Source: Propionibacteriaceae bacterium (GTDB lineage Bacteria; Actinomycetota; Actinomycetes; Propionibacteriales; Propionibacteriaceae). Taken from it: 8,401 nt of DNA. This document shows, piece after piece, positions 1 through 5,338 of this stretch. The DNA is taken from positions 1-8,401 of the forward strand of contig DAIESZ010000311.1 of assembly GCA_027346035.1 (NCBI GenBank), read 5' to 3'. The notes below the pieces were generated by a model, which was not told the origin of the DNA, made no database searches, and saw only the letters and a list, made by a program, of their open reading frames with translations. Numbering within the stretch: the first letter of the stretch is position 1; every line of letters starts with the position of its first letter. Both the position numbers and the translations under genes were made by a program.

Positions 1-50
1 TAGGTGCCGGACAGGCTGGACAGTGAGGTGGACTGGGTGGTCGAGGTCAT
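1..50 (-). CDS. 5' end of a probable YceI-family protein gene (partial, runs off the window)
   Basis: Only the first 16 complete codons lie in the window; they read MTSTTQSTSLSSLSGTY if the next codon is TAC or TAT. The ATG at 50-48 is preceded by a clear AGGAG ribosome binding site (plus-strand 57-61) at a 6-base spacing. A Ser/Thr-rich start leading into an L-S/T-G-T-Y segment is how many actinobacterial YceI-like (lipocalin-fold, polyisoprenoid-binding type) proteins begin, just before a DPAHS-like motif. That motif would fall outside the window, so the family call is an inference from a short stretch. The gene has its own promoter-like region and is separated from the GH13 stop by 98 bases, so it is probably a separate transcription unit. 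I am confident that a gene starts here and only moderately confident that it is YceI. Confidence 0.6.
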   Translation of the reverse strand, partial: MTSTTQSTSLSSLSGT

Positions 51-56
51 GCGGTG

Positions 57-61
57 CTCCT
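57..61 (-). promoter_or_regulatory. Ribosome binding site AGGAG of the left-edge gene
   Basis: The minus strand reads AGGAG followed by 6 bases and then ATG. It is one of the best-spaced Shine-Dalgarno sites in the window and is the main reason for calling a gene start at position 50. Confidence 0.7.
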
Positions 62-74
62 GGTGAAGTCGAGG

Positions 75-86
75 TTGAACTTTCAA
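75..86 (-). promoter_or_regulatory. Perfect inverted repeat TTGAA-N2-TTCAA, candidate operator
   Basis: The minus strand reads TTGAAAGTTCAA: two 5-base arms that are perfect reverse complements around a 2-base centre. It lies just downstream of the candidate -10 box (92-97), where the transcription start would be expected, so a bound repressor would block initiation. Short TTGAA/TTCAA palindromes are typical of MarR-type regulators, and yceI genes are often next to marR genes in actinobacteria. No regulator gene is visible here, so the identity of the binding protein is an inference. Confidence 0.4.
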
Positions 87-91
87 TCAAC

Positions 92-120
92 AGACTAGCA
101 GATGGTTGCACCTTGAACAA
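92..120 (-). promoter_or_regulatory. Candidate sigma-70-type promoter of the left-edge gene
   Basis: On the minus strand a TTGTTC hexamer (115-120) is followed by a 17-base spacer and TAGTCT (92-97), fitting the TTGNNN / TANNNT pattern accepted for actinobacterial housekeeping promoters. The predicted transcription start falls at about 84-86, giving a leader of about 35 bases before the ATG at 50. Each hexamer matches consensus at only three of six positions, so the call rests on spacing and context. A second inverted repeat, GAACA-N7-TGTTC (115-131), overlaps the -35 box and could be another protein-binding site. Confidence 0.4.
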
Positions 121-148
121 TACGTGTGTTCGGCTGCCAGCGATGCGG

Positions 149-1933
149 TCAATTCTCCCGGGTGTAGACAAGCGCGCTGTAGGGGGCAATCCCGAACGTA
201 CCCGACGCCGGCTGCCCGTCGTAGCCCTCGGGGGATGTCTCGATGTCGAAGCTGTCGAAGTCGCCGAAGTCGTCGCAGTAGACGGCGGCGTCACTGTTGA
301 ACCGCACCTTCCAGAGGCCGGGCGCGGGAAAGCCGACCCGGTATTCGGGGAACGCCGTGTCGGAAAGGTTCACCACGACCACGACGTCGTCGCCCGGGCC
401 GCCGTCGCGCCACCGGTGGAAGGCCATGACCTTCGCGTCGTCGTTGCGGTGGAGGATCTGCAGGCCGGCTCCCTGCAGGCCGGCCGCGGTGCCGTCGGCG
501 TCCAGTCGCAGCGCCACCAGGTCGCTGTAGAGGTGGACGATGCCGTGGAACTTGCGGTCGAGATGCCAGTCGAGGGGCACATCGTCGCGGAACCATCCGC
601 CCTCGAGGAACTCCTGTCCCTGGAACAGCATGGGAATACCGGGGGAGGTGAGCACCAGCGCGGCGCCCAGTGTCGAGCGCTTCTGCGACCACCAGCTGTG
701 CTCGTCGTGCGGGTTGATCTCGTTGACGACCCGGGACTTGCCGTTGGCGACCTCGTCGTGGCTTTCGGTGTAGATCACCCGGTGGAACGGGTCACCGTTG
801 TAGATGACCGACACCGCGTCGGCCACCTCTTCCATCGACCGGTCCTCATCGTGGTAGGCCTCGATGGCCTCCCGCACCGGGTGCACGAACCGGCTGTCCC
901 ATTGCGAGTCGAACCCGGCGCCGAAGTCATCGAAGGTCGTGATGCCCGGGTTGCCCTGCATGTCCTCGGCGATCGTGATGTGGCCGGGGAACTGCTCGTG
1001 CACCGACTTGTTGATCCAGCGCAGCAGGCTCCACCCCTCGGGTAGCTCGGTCCCGCCGCCGTCGACGGTGCGGATGTATGCCGTCATGTCGAAGCGGAGT
1101 CCGTCGGCGTGGTAGTCGCGCAGCCACATGAGGGCGTTGTCGCGCAGGAACCGGCGCACCTCGCCGCGTCCGTAGTCGGGTCGCGTGTCTCCCCACGGGG
1201 TCTTGGCACGGTCGTCGTTGAAGAAATAGATGCCGCCGAGGCCGGACTCGTTCCACCCGTCGAACTGCCACAGGCTGAGGTCGCTCGGGCCGAAGTGGTT
1301 GTAGACCACGTCGATGAGCACCCCGATGCCCCGCTGGTGGGCTTCGAGCACGAACGACTTGAGCGCGTCGGGGCCACCGTAGGTGCTCTCGACCGCGAAG
1401 ATGTGCGCCGGGTTGTAGCCCCACGAATAGCTGCCGGCGAACTCGGCCACCGGCATGAGCTGGATCGCGGTGATGCCGAGGTGGGCGAGGTGGTCGAGCT
1501 TCGCCGCCGCGAGCGCGAACGTGCCGGGCTCGTCGCCGGGGGTGTCGAAGAAGGTGCCCACGTGGGCCTCGTAGAGCACCAACTGGTGGTAGCCGGGCAA
1601 CCGGAAATCGTCGCCCTTCCAGTCGAACAGCCGGTGATCGTGGATCACCGCGTTGCCGACTGAGTTCGTCACCTGCCGCGCATAGGGGTCGATGCGGTGG
1701 AGTTCCTGCTCGCCGTTGTGGATGACGAACCGATATTCGTCGCCGTGCTTGGCACCGGCGATGTCGGCGTACCAGTAGCCGTCGTCCTCGGCCTCCTTCG
1801 GGTTCGAGGCGGCGTCCCAGGCGTTGAACGAACCCTCGACCTCGACGGAGTCGGCGTGCGGAGCCCAGACGCGGAAGCCGGTGCCACGGTCGTGGGGGAC
1901 CGCGCCCATGCCCGACCGGTGTTCGTCGCTCAT
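149..1933 (-). CDS. GH13 family alpha-glucan branching enzyme-like protein
   Basis: This 594-residue protein has a CBM48-like beta-sandwich at about 12-85 (FRVWAPHADSVEVEGSFNAW), a GH13 (beta/alpha)8 barrel at about 118-475 and an all-beta C-terminal domain at about 500-590. The four GH13 regions are present: DVVYNH (208-213), GLRFD with nucleophile Asp282, AED with acid/base Glu323, and ESHDE with His392-Asp393. The catalytic set is therefore intact. Regions III and IV and the C-terminal domain resemble glycogen branching enzymes, which make alpha-1,6 branches in glucans. Region I and the stretch TPWG...DNALMWLRDYHADGLR resemble maltooligosyl-trehalose trehalohydrolase (TreZ), so that is the main alternative. 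At 594 residues it is shorter than classical bacterial GlgB (about 700-740). No signal peptide is seen, so it is presumably cytoplasmic. The ATG at 1933 lies 9 bases after the sigma-factor stop with only a weak GCGGAA upstream, which suggests coupling as the last gene of a three-gene operon. Confidence 0.85.
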   Translation of the reverse strand: MSDEHRSGMGAVPHDRGTGFRVWAPHADSVEVEGSFNAWDAASNPKEAEDDGYWYADIAGAKHGDEYRFVIHNGEQELHRIDPYARQVTNSVGNAVIHDHRLFDWKGDDFRLPGYHQLVLYEAHVGTFFDTPGDEPGTFALAAAKLDHLAHLGITAIQLMPVAEFAGSYSWGYNPAHIFAVESTYGGPDALKSFVLEAHQRGIGVLIDVVYNHFGPSDLSLWQFDGWNESGLGGIYFFNDDRAKTPWGDTRPDYGRGEVRRFLRDNALMWLRDYHADGLRFDMTAYIRTVDGGGTELPEGWSLLRWINKSVHEQFPGHITIAEDMQGNPGITTFDDFGAGFDSQWDSRFVHPVREAIEAYHDEDRSMEEVADAVSVIYNGDPFHRVIYTESHDEVANGKSRVVNEINPHDEHSWWSQKRSTLGAALVLTSPGIPMLFQGQEFLEGGWFRDDVPLDWHLDRKFHGIVHLYSDLVALRLDADGTAAGLQGAGLQILHRNDDAKVMAFHRWRDGGPGDDVVVVVNLSDTAFPEYRVGFPAPGLWKVRFNSDAAVYCDDFGDFDSFDIETSPEGYDGQPASGTFGIAPYSALVYTREN

Positions 1934-1942
1934 TTCCGCAGA

Positions 1943-3259
1943 CTAGTCCCAGCGCGCTGTGCGGGGAACGGAAGGACACTGCGGGCCGAGCTGGCTGGAC
2001 AACGCGTCCCGCCGTCTGGTCAGCAGGTCGGCCTCCGCGCTGTTGCCCACCAGGTCAAGGGCCCGATCGGAGGCCATCCGGGCCTCGCGGGTGCGTCCGA
2101 GCCGACGCAGCAGGTCGGCTCGGACCGCGTGGTAGAGGTGGTATCCGGCCAGCGCGTCGTGGAGGCCGTCGACGGACGCGAGGGCCGCCTCGGGGCCATC
2201 GATCTCGGCTGCCGCGACGACCCGGTTGAGGGCGACCACCGGCGAGGGATCGAGGCGGACGAGCTGATCGTAGAGCGCCACGACCTGCCGCCAGTCGGTG
2301 TCCCGCGCGTCGCGAGCCGAGGTGTGCACGGCGTTGATCGCCGCCAGGATCTGGTAGCGGCCGGGGACCGTCCCGGAGGCGAGCCGCTCCCGAACGAGCC
2401 GATGCCCCTCGGCGATCATCGCCGCGTCCCAGGTGCCGCGGTCCTGATCGGGCAGGGTGACCAGGTCGCCGGTCGGCGACACCCGCGCGTCCCGGCGGGC
2501 CTCCGTGAGCAGCATCAGCGCGAGCAGGCCGGCCACCTCGCCGTCGTCCGGCATGAGGGCGCGCAGGAGGCGGGTGAGCCGGATCGCCTCGGCGGTCAGG
2601 TCGGCCCGCAGTGGATCGGTGCCGGGACCGCTCGCGAGGTAGCCCTCGTTGAAGACGAGGAAGAGGACGGCGAGCACCCCGGAGAGCCGTGCCGGCAGAT
2701 CGGCGACCGAGGGCACGCGATACGGGATGTGGGCCGCCCGGATCTTGCCCTTGGCGCGGGTGATCCGCCGGCCCATGGTGGCCTCCTGGACGAGGAACGC
2801 GCGGGCGATCTCGGGCACGGTGAGTCCGCCGACCATGCGCAGCGTGAGCGCGACGCGGGCCTCCATCGACAGCGCCGGGTGGCAGCAGGTGAAGATCAGC
2901 CGCAGTTCGTCGTCGTCGATCGCGCCGGGAGGCTCCCGGTCGTGCTGGGCGAACCGGATCTGCGCCTCTCTCTGCAACTCGTCGCGTCTGCCCTCGCGCC
3001 GGATCCGGTCGATGGCCCGGCGCGTGGCGGTGAGCGTCAGCCACGCGCCCGGGTTGGCCGGGACGCCGTCGGTCGCCCAGCGCTCGACGGCCGTGGCGAA
3101 TGCCTCCGCCGCGGCGTCCTCCGCCAGGTCGAGGTCTCGGAAACGCCTGGCCAGCCCGGCGACCACCCGGGCCCACTCCTCGTGGTGGGCCCGGGTGATC
3201 GCCTCGCCGACCTCGGTCATCGGCGCCACCACGGGGGCGGATGACGTCGGCTCACTCAC
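1943..3259 (-). CDS. ECF sigma factor, ECF42-like, with C-terminal DUF6596/TPR-like extension
   Basis: This 438-residue protein is about twice the length of a plain ECF sigma factor. Region 2 spans about 24-90 (RDLDLAEDAAAEAFATAVERW, then NPGAWLTLTATRRAIDRIRR). Region 4 with its helix-turn-helix spans about 118-175, including IFTCCHPALS and LTVPEIARAFLVQEATMGRRITRAKGKI read in two parts. The long C-terminal part (about 185-425) has the FNEGY motif at 203-207 and helical, TPR-like segments (LAAINAVH, LYDQL, PVVALNRVVA). This is the architecture of ECF42, a group without an anti-sigma factor in which the C-terminal extension is thought to control activity. It directs RNA polymerase to target promoters. 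The GTG start overlaps the upstream nuclease stop as GTGA (3259-3256), implying coupled translation. An in-frame ATG at 3220 (residue 14) is an alternative start. ECF42 genes usually sit beside DGPF/YCII-domain genes, but none is adjacent here. Confidence 0.9.
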   Translation of the reverse strand: MSEPTSSAPVVAPMTEVGEAITRAHHEEWARVVAGLARRFRDLDLAEDAAAEAFATAVERWATDGVPANPGAWLTLTATRRAIDRIRREGRRDELQREAQIRFAQHDREPPGAIDDDELRLIFTCCHPALSMEARVALTLRMVGGLTVPEIARAFLVQEATMGRRITRAKGKIRAAHIPYRVPSVADLPARLSGVLAVLFLVFNEGYLASGPGTDPLRADLTAEAIRLTRLLRALMPDDGEVAGLLALMLLTEARRDARVSPTGDLVTLPDQDRGTWDAAMIAEGHRLVRERLASGTVPGRYQILAAINAVHTSARDARDTDWRQVVALYDQLVRLDPSPVVALNRVVAAAEIDGPEAALASVDGLHDALAGYHLYHAVRADLLRRLGRTREARMASDRALDLVGNSAEADLLTRRRDALSSQLGPQCPSVPRTARWD

Positions 3260-4905
3260 GCGCGCTCTGCCGGCCGGTCGAGGTGGATGGTGATCGTGCC
3301 TTCCAGGATGATCGTGTCGGCGTCTCCCGCCTCGCGGTTCCAGTGCAGGTCGGTGGTGATGTGTGCGCCGCTGACCGGGACTCCGGCCAGCGTGACCGTC
3401 ACCGGGGCGGCCGCCGTCGGAATGGCCGGCCGCGCCTGGGTCGCCGCGACGGGGCGGGGGTGCGACGGTGCGGTGGCCGCGGTCCGGGCGTTCCGCCCGG
3501 CGTACTCGGCCGTGATCCGCACGGTCTCACCCATCCGCGGCACGGTGGCATGGACCCCGAGCTCCCGGGTCAGTCGACGGGCCAGCGCCGCTGCCGAGTC
3601 GGCTTCCCCGTGCACGCAGAACACCTGGTGGGGACGCGGATCAAGGGCCGCGACCCAGTCGACGAGCTCCTTGCCGCTGGCGTGCACGCTGAACGCCTCA
3701 TCCTGAAGGATCTCGGCCCGCACCGGCACGTAGTTGCCGAACATCTTCACCTGGCGGGCCCCCTCGACGAGCGAGCGGCCGCGGGTGCCGGCAGCCTGGT
3801 ACCCGGTGAGCACGACGGTGTTGCGGTGGTCGGGGAGCATGCGCTCGAGGTGATGCAGCACCCGACCACCCGTGGCCATGCCCGACGCGCTGATGATGAT
3901 CGACGGCATCGCCGGGCTGTTGAGCTTGATCGACTCCTCGACGCTGGTGACCTCGTGCAGGTTGCTGAGATCGGTGAAGGACGCCACGTCGATGTCGGGA
4001 CGCAGTTCGTGGGCGTGGGCGGCCTCCCGGTAGACCCGCAGGGCCGCCAGCGCCATGGGCGAGTTGACGTAGATCGGCAACTCCGGGATCCGGCCCTCGC
4101 GCTGCATCTCGGCCAGTGTCTTGAGGACGATCTCGGTGCGGTCGACCGCGAAGGCGGGGATGAGCACCGAGCCGCCGCGTTGGGCGGTGCGACGGATCGC
4201 GTCGGCGAGTTCCTCGTGGGGAAGGTTGAAGGGGTCCGGGTGGTCGCGGTCGCCATAGGTGGACTCGACCAGCACATAGTCGGCTCCCGGGGGGATCACC
4301 CGCGGTTTCAGCACGGGGTGTTCGGGTCGCCCCAGGTCGCCCCAGAACAGGATGGTGGCGTCCGGTGTGGTCATGTGGACGCTGGCCGAGCCGAGGATGT
4401 GACCCGCGCGGATCAGGCGGACAACCACGCCGTCGCCGAGATCGAGCGGCTCGTCGAACCCGACGGTGCGGAACAGCGGGACCGTGCGCTCGGCGTCCTG
4501 GGTGTCGTAGAGCGGCAGCGGCGGCTGGTGCTTCGAGTACCCGTGCTGGGCAGCGTGCTCGGCGTCGCGCTCCTGGAGGTTCGCGGCGTCCCGGATGACG
4601 ATCGCGGCGAGCTGGGCCGTGGCGGGGGTGCACCAGATGTGCCCGTGGAAACCCTTCTTGACGAGGGCGGGAAGGTAACCCGAGTGGTCCATGTGCGCGT
4701 GGGTGAGGACGATGTCGGTGATGGTGTCGGGCGGCACCGGGAAGTCGGCCCAATTGAGCTCGCGAAGCTTCTTCTCGCCCTGGAACATGCCGGCGTCGAC
4801 CATGATGCGCCGCTCGTTCTCGCCGATCGTGAGGAGGTACTTGGATCCCGTGACGGCGCCTGCCGCGCCGAGGAAGCTGAGGGTGGTGCCGCGCTGCACT
4901 GTCAT
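3256..4905 (-). CDS. MBL-fold/beta-CASP RNase-like hydrolase with C-terminal extension
   Basis: This 549-residue protein belongs to the metallo-beta-lactamase RNA-specificity group, related to CPSF73 and RNase J-like nucleases. The zinc site is complete: HAHMDH (69-74), His169 in AGHILGS and Asp190 in WGDLGR. The beta-CASP motifs are also visible: Glu214 in VESTYG, His408 in FSVHASG and His432 in VHGE, plus the SGMATGGR segment (341-348). It is probably a cytoplasmic zinc-dependent endo- or exoribonuclease, but its substrate cannot be read from sequence. The family is usually about 450-470 residues. Here a Pro/Ala-rich linker (about 472-500) leads to a strand-rich tail (about 500-545) that I do not recognise. 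The ATG at 4905 is supported by AGGA (plus-strand 4913-4916) at a 7-base spacing. It is the first gene of a minus-strand operon followed by the overlapping ECF42 gene and the GH13 gene. Confidence 0.9.
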   Translation of the reverse strand: MTVQRGTTLSFLGAAGAVTGSKYLLTIGENERRIMVDAGMFQGEKKLRELNWADFPVPPDTITDIVLTHAHMDHSGYLPALVKKGFHGHIWCTPATAQLAAIVIRDAANLQERDAEHAAQHGYSKHQPPLPLYDTQDAERTVPLFRTVGFDEPLDLGDGVVVRLIRAGHILGSASVHMTTPDATILFWGDLGRPEHPVLKPRVIPPGADYVLVESTYGDRDHPDPFNLPHEELADAIRRTAQRGGSVLIPAFAVDRTEIVLKTLAEMQREGRIPELPIYVNSPMALAALRVYREAAHAHELRPDIDVASFTDLSNLHEVTSVEESIKLNSPAMPSIIISASGMATGGRVLHHLERMLPDHRNTVVLTGYQAAGTRGRSLVEGARQVKMFGNYVPVRAEILQDEAFSVHASGKELVDWVAALDPRPHQVFCVHGEADSAAALARRLTRELGVHATVPRMGETVRITAEYAGRNARTAATAPSHPRPVAATQARPAIPTAAAPVTVTLAGVPVSGAHITTDLHWNREAGDADTIILEGTITIHLDRPAERA

Positions 4906-5059
4906 GTATCCATCCTGCCGCGCGGGGGTCCGGATGAAGGGGGAACCGTGCGCCGAGGTGAGAGGATCCGCGTGCTCACCGGTGGTTTGCCCCCGGTGTG
5001 CGTGCCCTCCCCGTTGAGGCGGCCGATCGTCTCACCGGGATGCGGCTCCCATCCTGAGA

Positions 5060-5084
5060 TGGTGCGAAAAACCACTGGTGCGAA
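5060..5084. repeat. Direct repeat TGGTGCGAA x2, 16-base period
   Basis: The nonamer TGGTGCGAA occurs at 5060-5068 and again at 5076-5084. The start-to-start distance of 16 bases places the copies about one and a half helical turns apart. The second copy also forms the left side of the hairpin at 5077-5093. Its position between the divergent RNase operon and the mini-ORF suggests a regulator-binding site or part of a promoter region, but no protein can be named. Confidence 0.4.
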
Positions 5085-5093
5085 GGGCGCACC
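5077..5093. repeat. Inverted repeat GGTGCG-N5-CGCACC
   Basis: Two perfect 6-base arms flank an AAGGG loop. It can form a small GC-rich hairpin in RNA from either strand, or act as a dyad binding site in DNA. It lies 22 bases before the Shine-Dalgarno element of the plus-strand mini-ORF, and TACGGT (5099-5104), a loose -10-like hexamer, follows it. Without a mapped transcription start I cannot say whether it is inside the transcript. Confidence 0.35.
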
Positions 5094-5115
5094 CGACCTA
5101 CGGTGGCCCTACACG

Positions 5116-5130
5116 GAAAGGAGGTGGTCC
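5116..5130 (+). promoter_or_regulatory. Extended Shine-Dalgarno element complementary to the 16S rRNA 3' end
   Basis: The bases GAAAGGAGGTGGTCC can pair without interruption with the conserved 16S rRNA 3' tail GGATCACCTCCTTTC. Fourteen pairs are Watson-Crick and one is G-U (the G at 5126 or 5127 replaces the A of a perfect complement). Normal sites pair over 4-7 bases. The AGGAGG core (5119-5124) is 11 bases from the ATG at 5136, slightly long but acceptable. GAGGTGGTC recurs inside the ORF at 5163-5171. This element is what makes the downstream mini-ORF credible. Confidence 0.6.
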
Positions 5131-5135
5131 ATTCA

Positions 5136-5180
5136 ATGAGTGACAGTTGTAGGACAACGAGTGAGGTGGTCTGCCGCTGA
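5136..5180 (+). CDS. 14-residue mini-ORF, MSDSCRTTSEVVCR, possible leader or regulatory peptide
   Basis: This short plus-strand ORF reads MSDSCRTTSEVVCR and ends in TGA. I do not recognise a named family. It is called because it follows an exceptionally strong ribosome binding site and lies inside what looks like a self-contained transcript ending at the terminator at 5233-5300. It has two cysteines and two Cys-Arg pairs, one at the very C terminus. The coding part contains a hairpin, GTTGT-AGG-ACAAC (5146-5158), and its stop codon lies in the loop of CTGCC-N5-GGCAG (5171-5185). Ribosome position could therefore alter RNA folding, as in attenuator leaders. No plus-strand gene follows within the window (hutI faces it), so a classical leader role is not supported. 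It may instead be a free peptide or a ribosome-binding small RNA. Confidence 0.45.
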   Translation: MSDSCRTTSEVVCR

Positions 5181-5200
5181 GGCAGCCCCCGGCTTCGCCG
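5171..5200 (+). repeat. Two small consecutive hairpins at and after the mini-ORF stop
   Basis: The first hairpin is CTGCC-GCTGA-GGCAG (5171-5185), with the TGA stop in its loop. The second is CGGC-TTC-GCCG (5190-5200), which can be extended by CC/GG around a bulged A. They are close together and could stack in the plus-strand RNA. Neither has a T-tract, so neither is a terminator on its own. Confidence 0.4.
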
Positions 5201-5232
5201 AGGTGAGCTCAGCGAATCCACCCAGATCACCG

Positions 5233-5300
5233 GACCCCCGGGGAGGCGGCTAGTCCTGGCCGCCGGTCGTCGAACGACGGCGATTCCCCGGGGGTCTTTC
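5233..5300 (+). terminator. Large terminator-like structure: 12-bp stem enclosing two hairpins, T-rich tail
   Basis: GACCCCCGGGGA (5233-5244) is perfectly complementary to TCCCCGGGGGTC (5285-5296). Inside, GGCGGC/GCCGCC (5245-5250 with 5259-5264, loop TAGTCCTG) and CGTCG/CGACG (5268-5272 with 5275-5279) form two further stems, giving a three-way junction. TTTC follows the outer stem on the plus strand, so termination is best explained for rightward transcription, ending the mini-ORF transcript. On the minus strand the same stem forms downstream of the hutI stop but is followed by CCGGTGATCTG, with no T-run. It may still help end hutI transcripts, since actinobacterial terminators often lack a strong U-tract. 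Confidence 0.7.
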
Positions 5301-5338
5301 TGTGGCTCCGCCCGGCGTCCGCCGCCGGTCCGGAGGGG

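Larger units (their letters stand above)
4906..5338. other. Intergenic region between hutI and the RNase operon; holds a plus-strand mini transcription unit
   Basis: These 433 bases contain no conventional gene. The left part (4906-5050) is the leader and presumed promoter of the minus-strand RNase-sigma-GH13 operon, but I could not pick a convincing -35/-10 pair. The middle has a direct repeat and hairpin (5060-5093), then a very strong Shine-Dalgarno element and a 14-codon plus-strand ORF (5116-5180). The right part holds several hairpins, ending in a large terminator-like structure at 5233-5300. The last 38 bases before the hutI stop have no recognisable feature. Confidence 0.7.

Noticed and set aside
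23..1045. Long plus-strand open frame opposite the GH13 gene
   Set aside because: It is an antisense shadow caused by high GC and third-position bias. The translation has no recognisable domain, and the minus-strand frame has complete GH13 motifs.
4906..5050. Specific -35/-10 promoter for the RNase-sigma-GH13 operon
   Set aside because: I scanned the minus strand here and found no hexamer pair with good match and spacing, so no promoter is called.
5116..5135. Minus-strand reading as a remnant of the 16S rRNA 3' end
   Set aside because: The match to the 16S tail stops at about 15 bases; the sequence on either side has no similarity to the rest of helix 45 or the usual downstream spacer. A functional plus-strand ribosome site is a better explanation.
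1697..5139. Long plus-strand open frames (1697-3244 and 3241-5139) opposite the sigma-factor and RNase genes
   Set aside because: The translations are low-complexity (rich in Gly, Arg, Val, Asp, His) without motifs, and the opposite strand carries well-supported genes.
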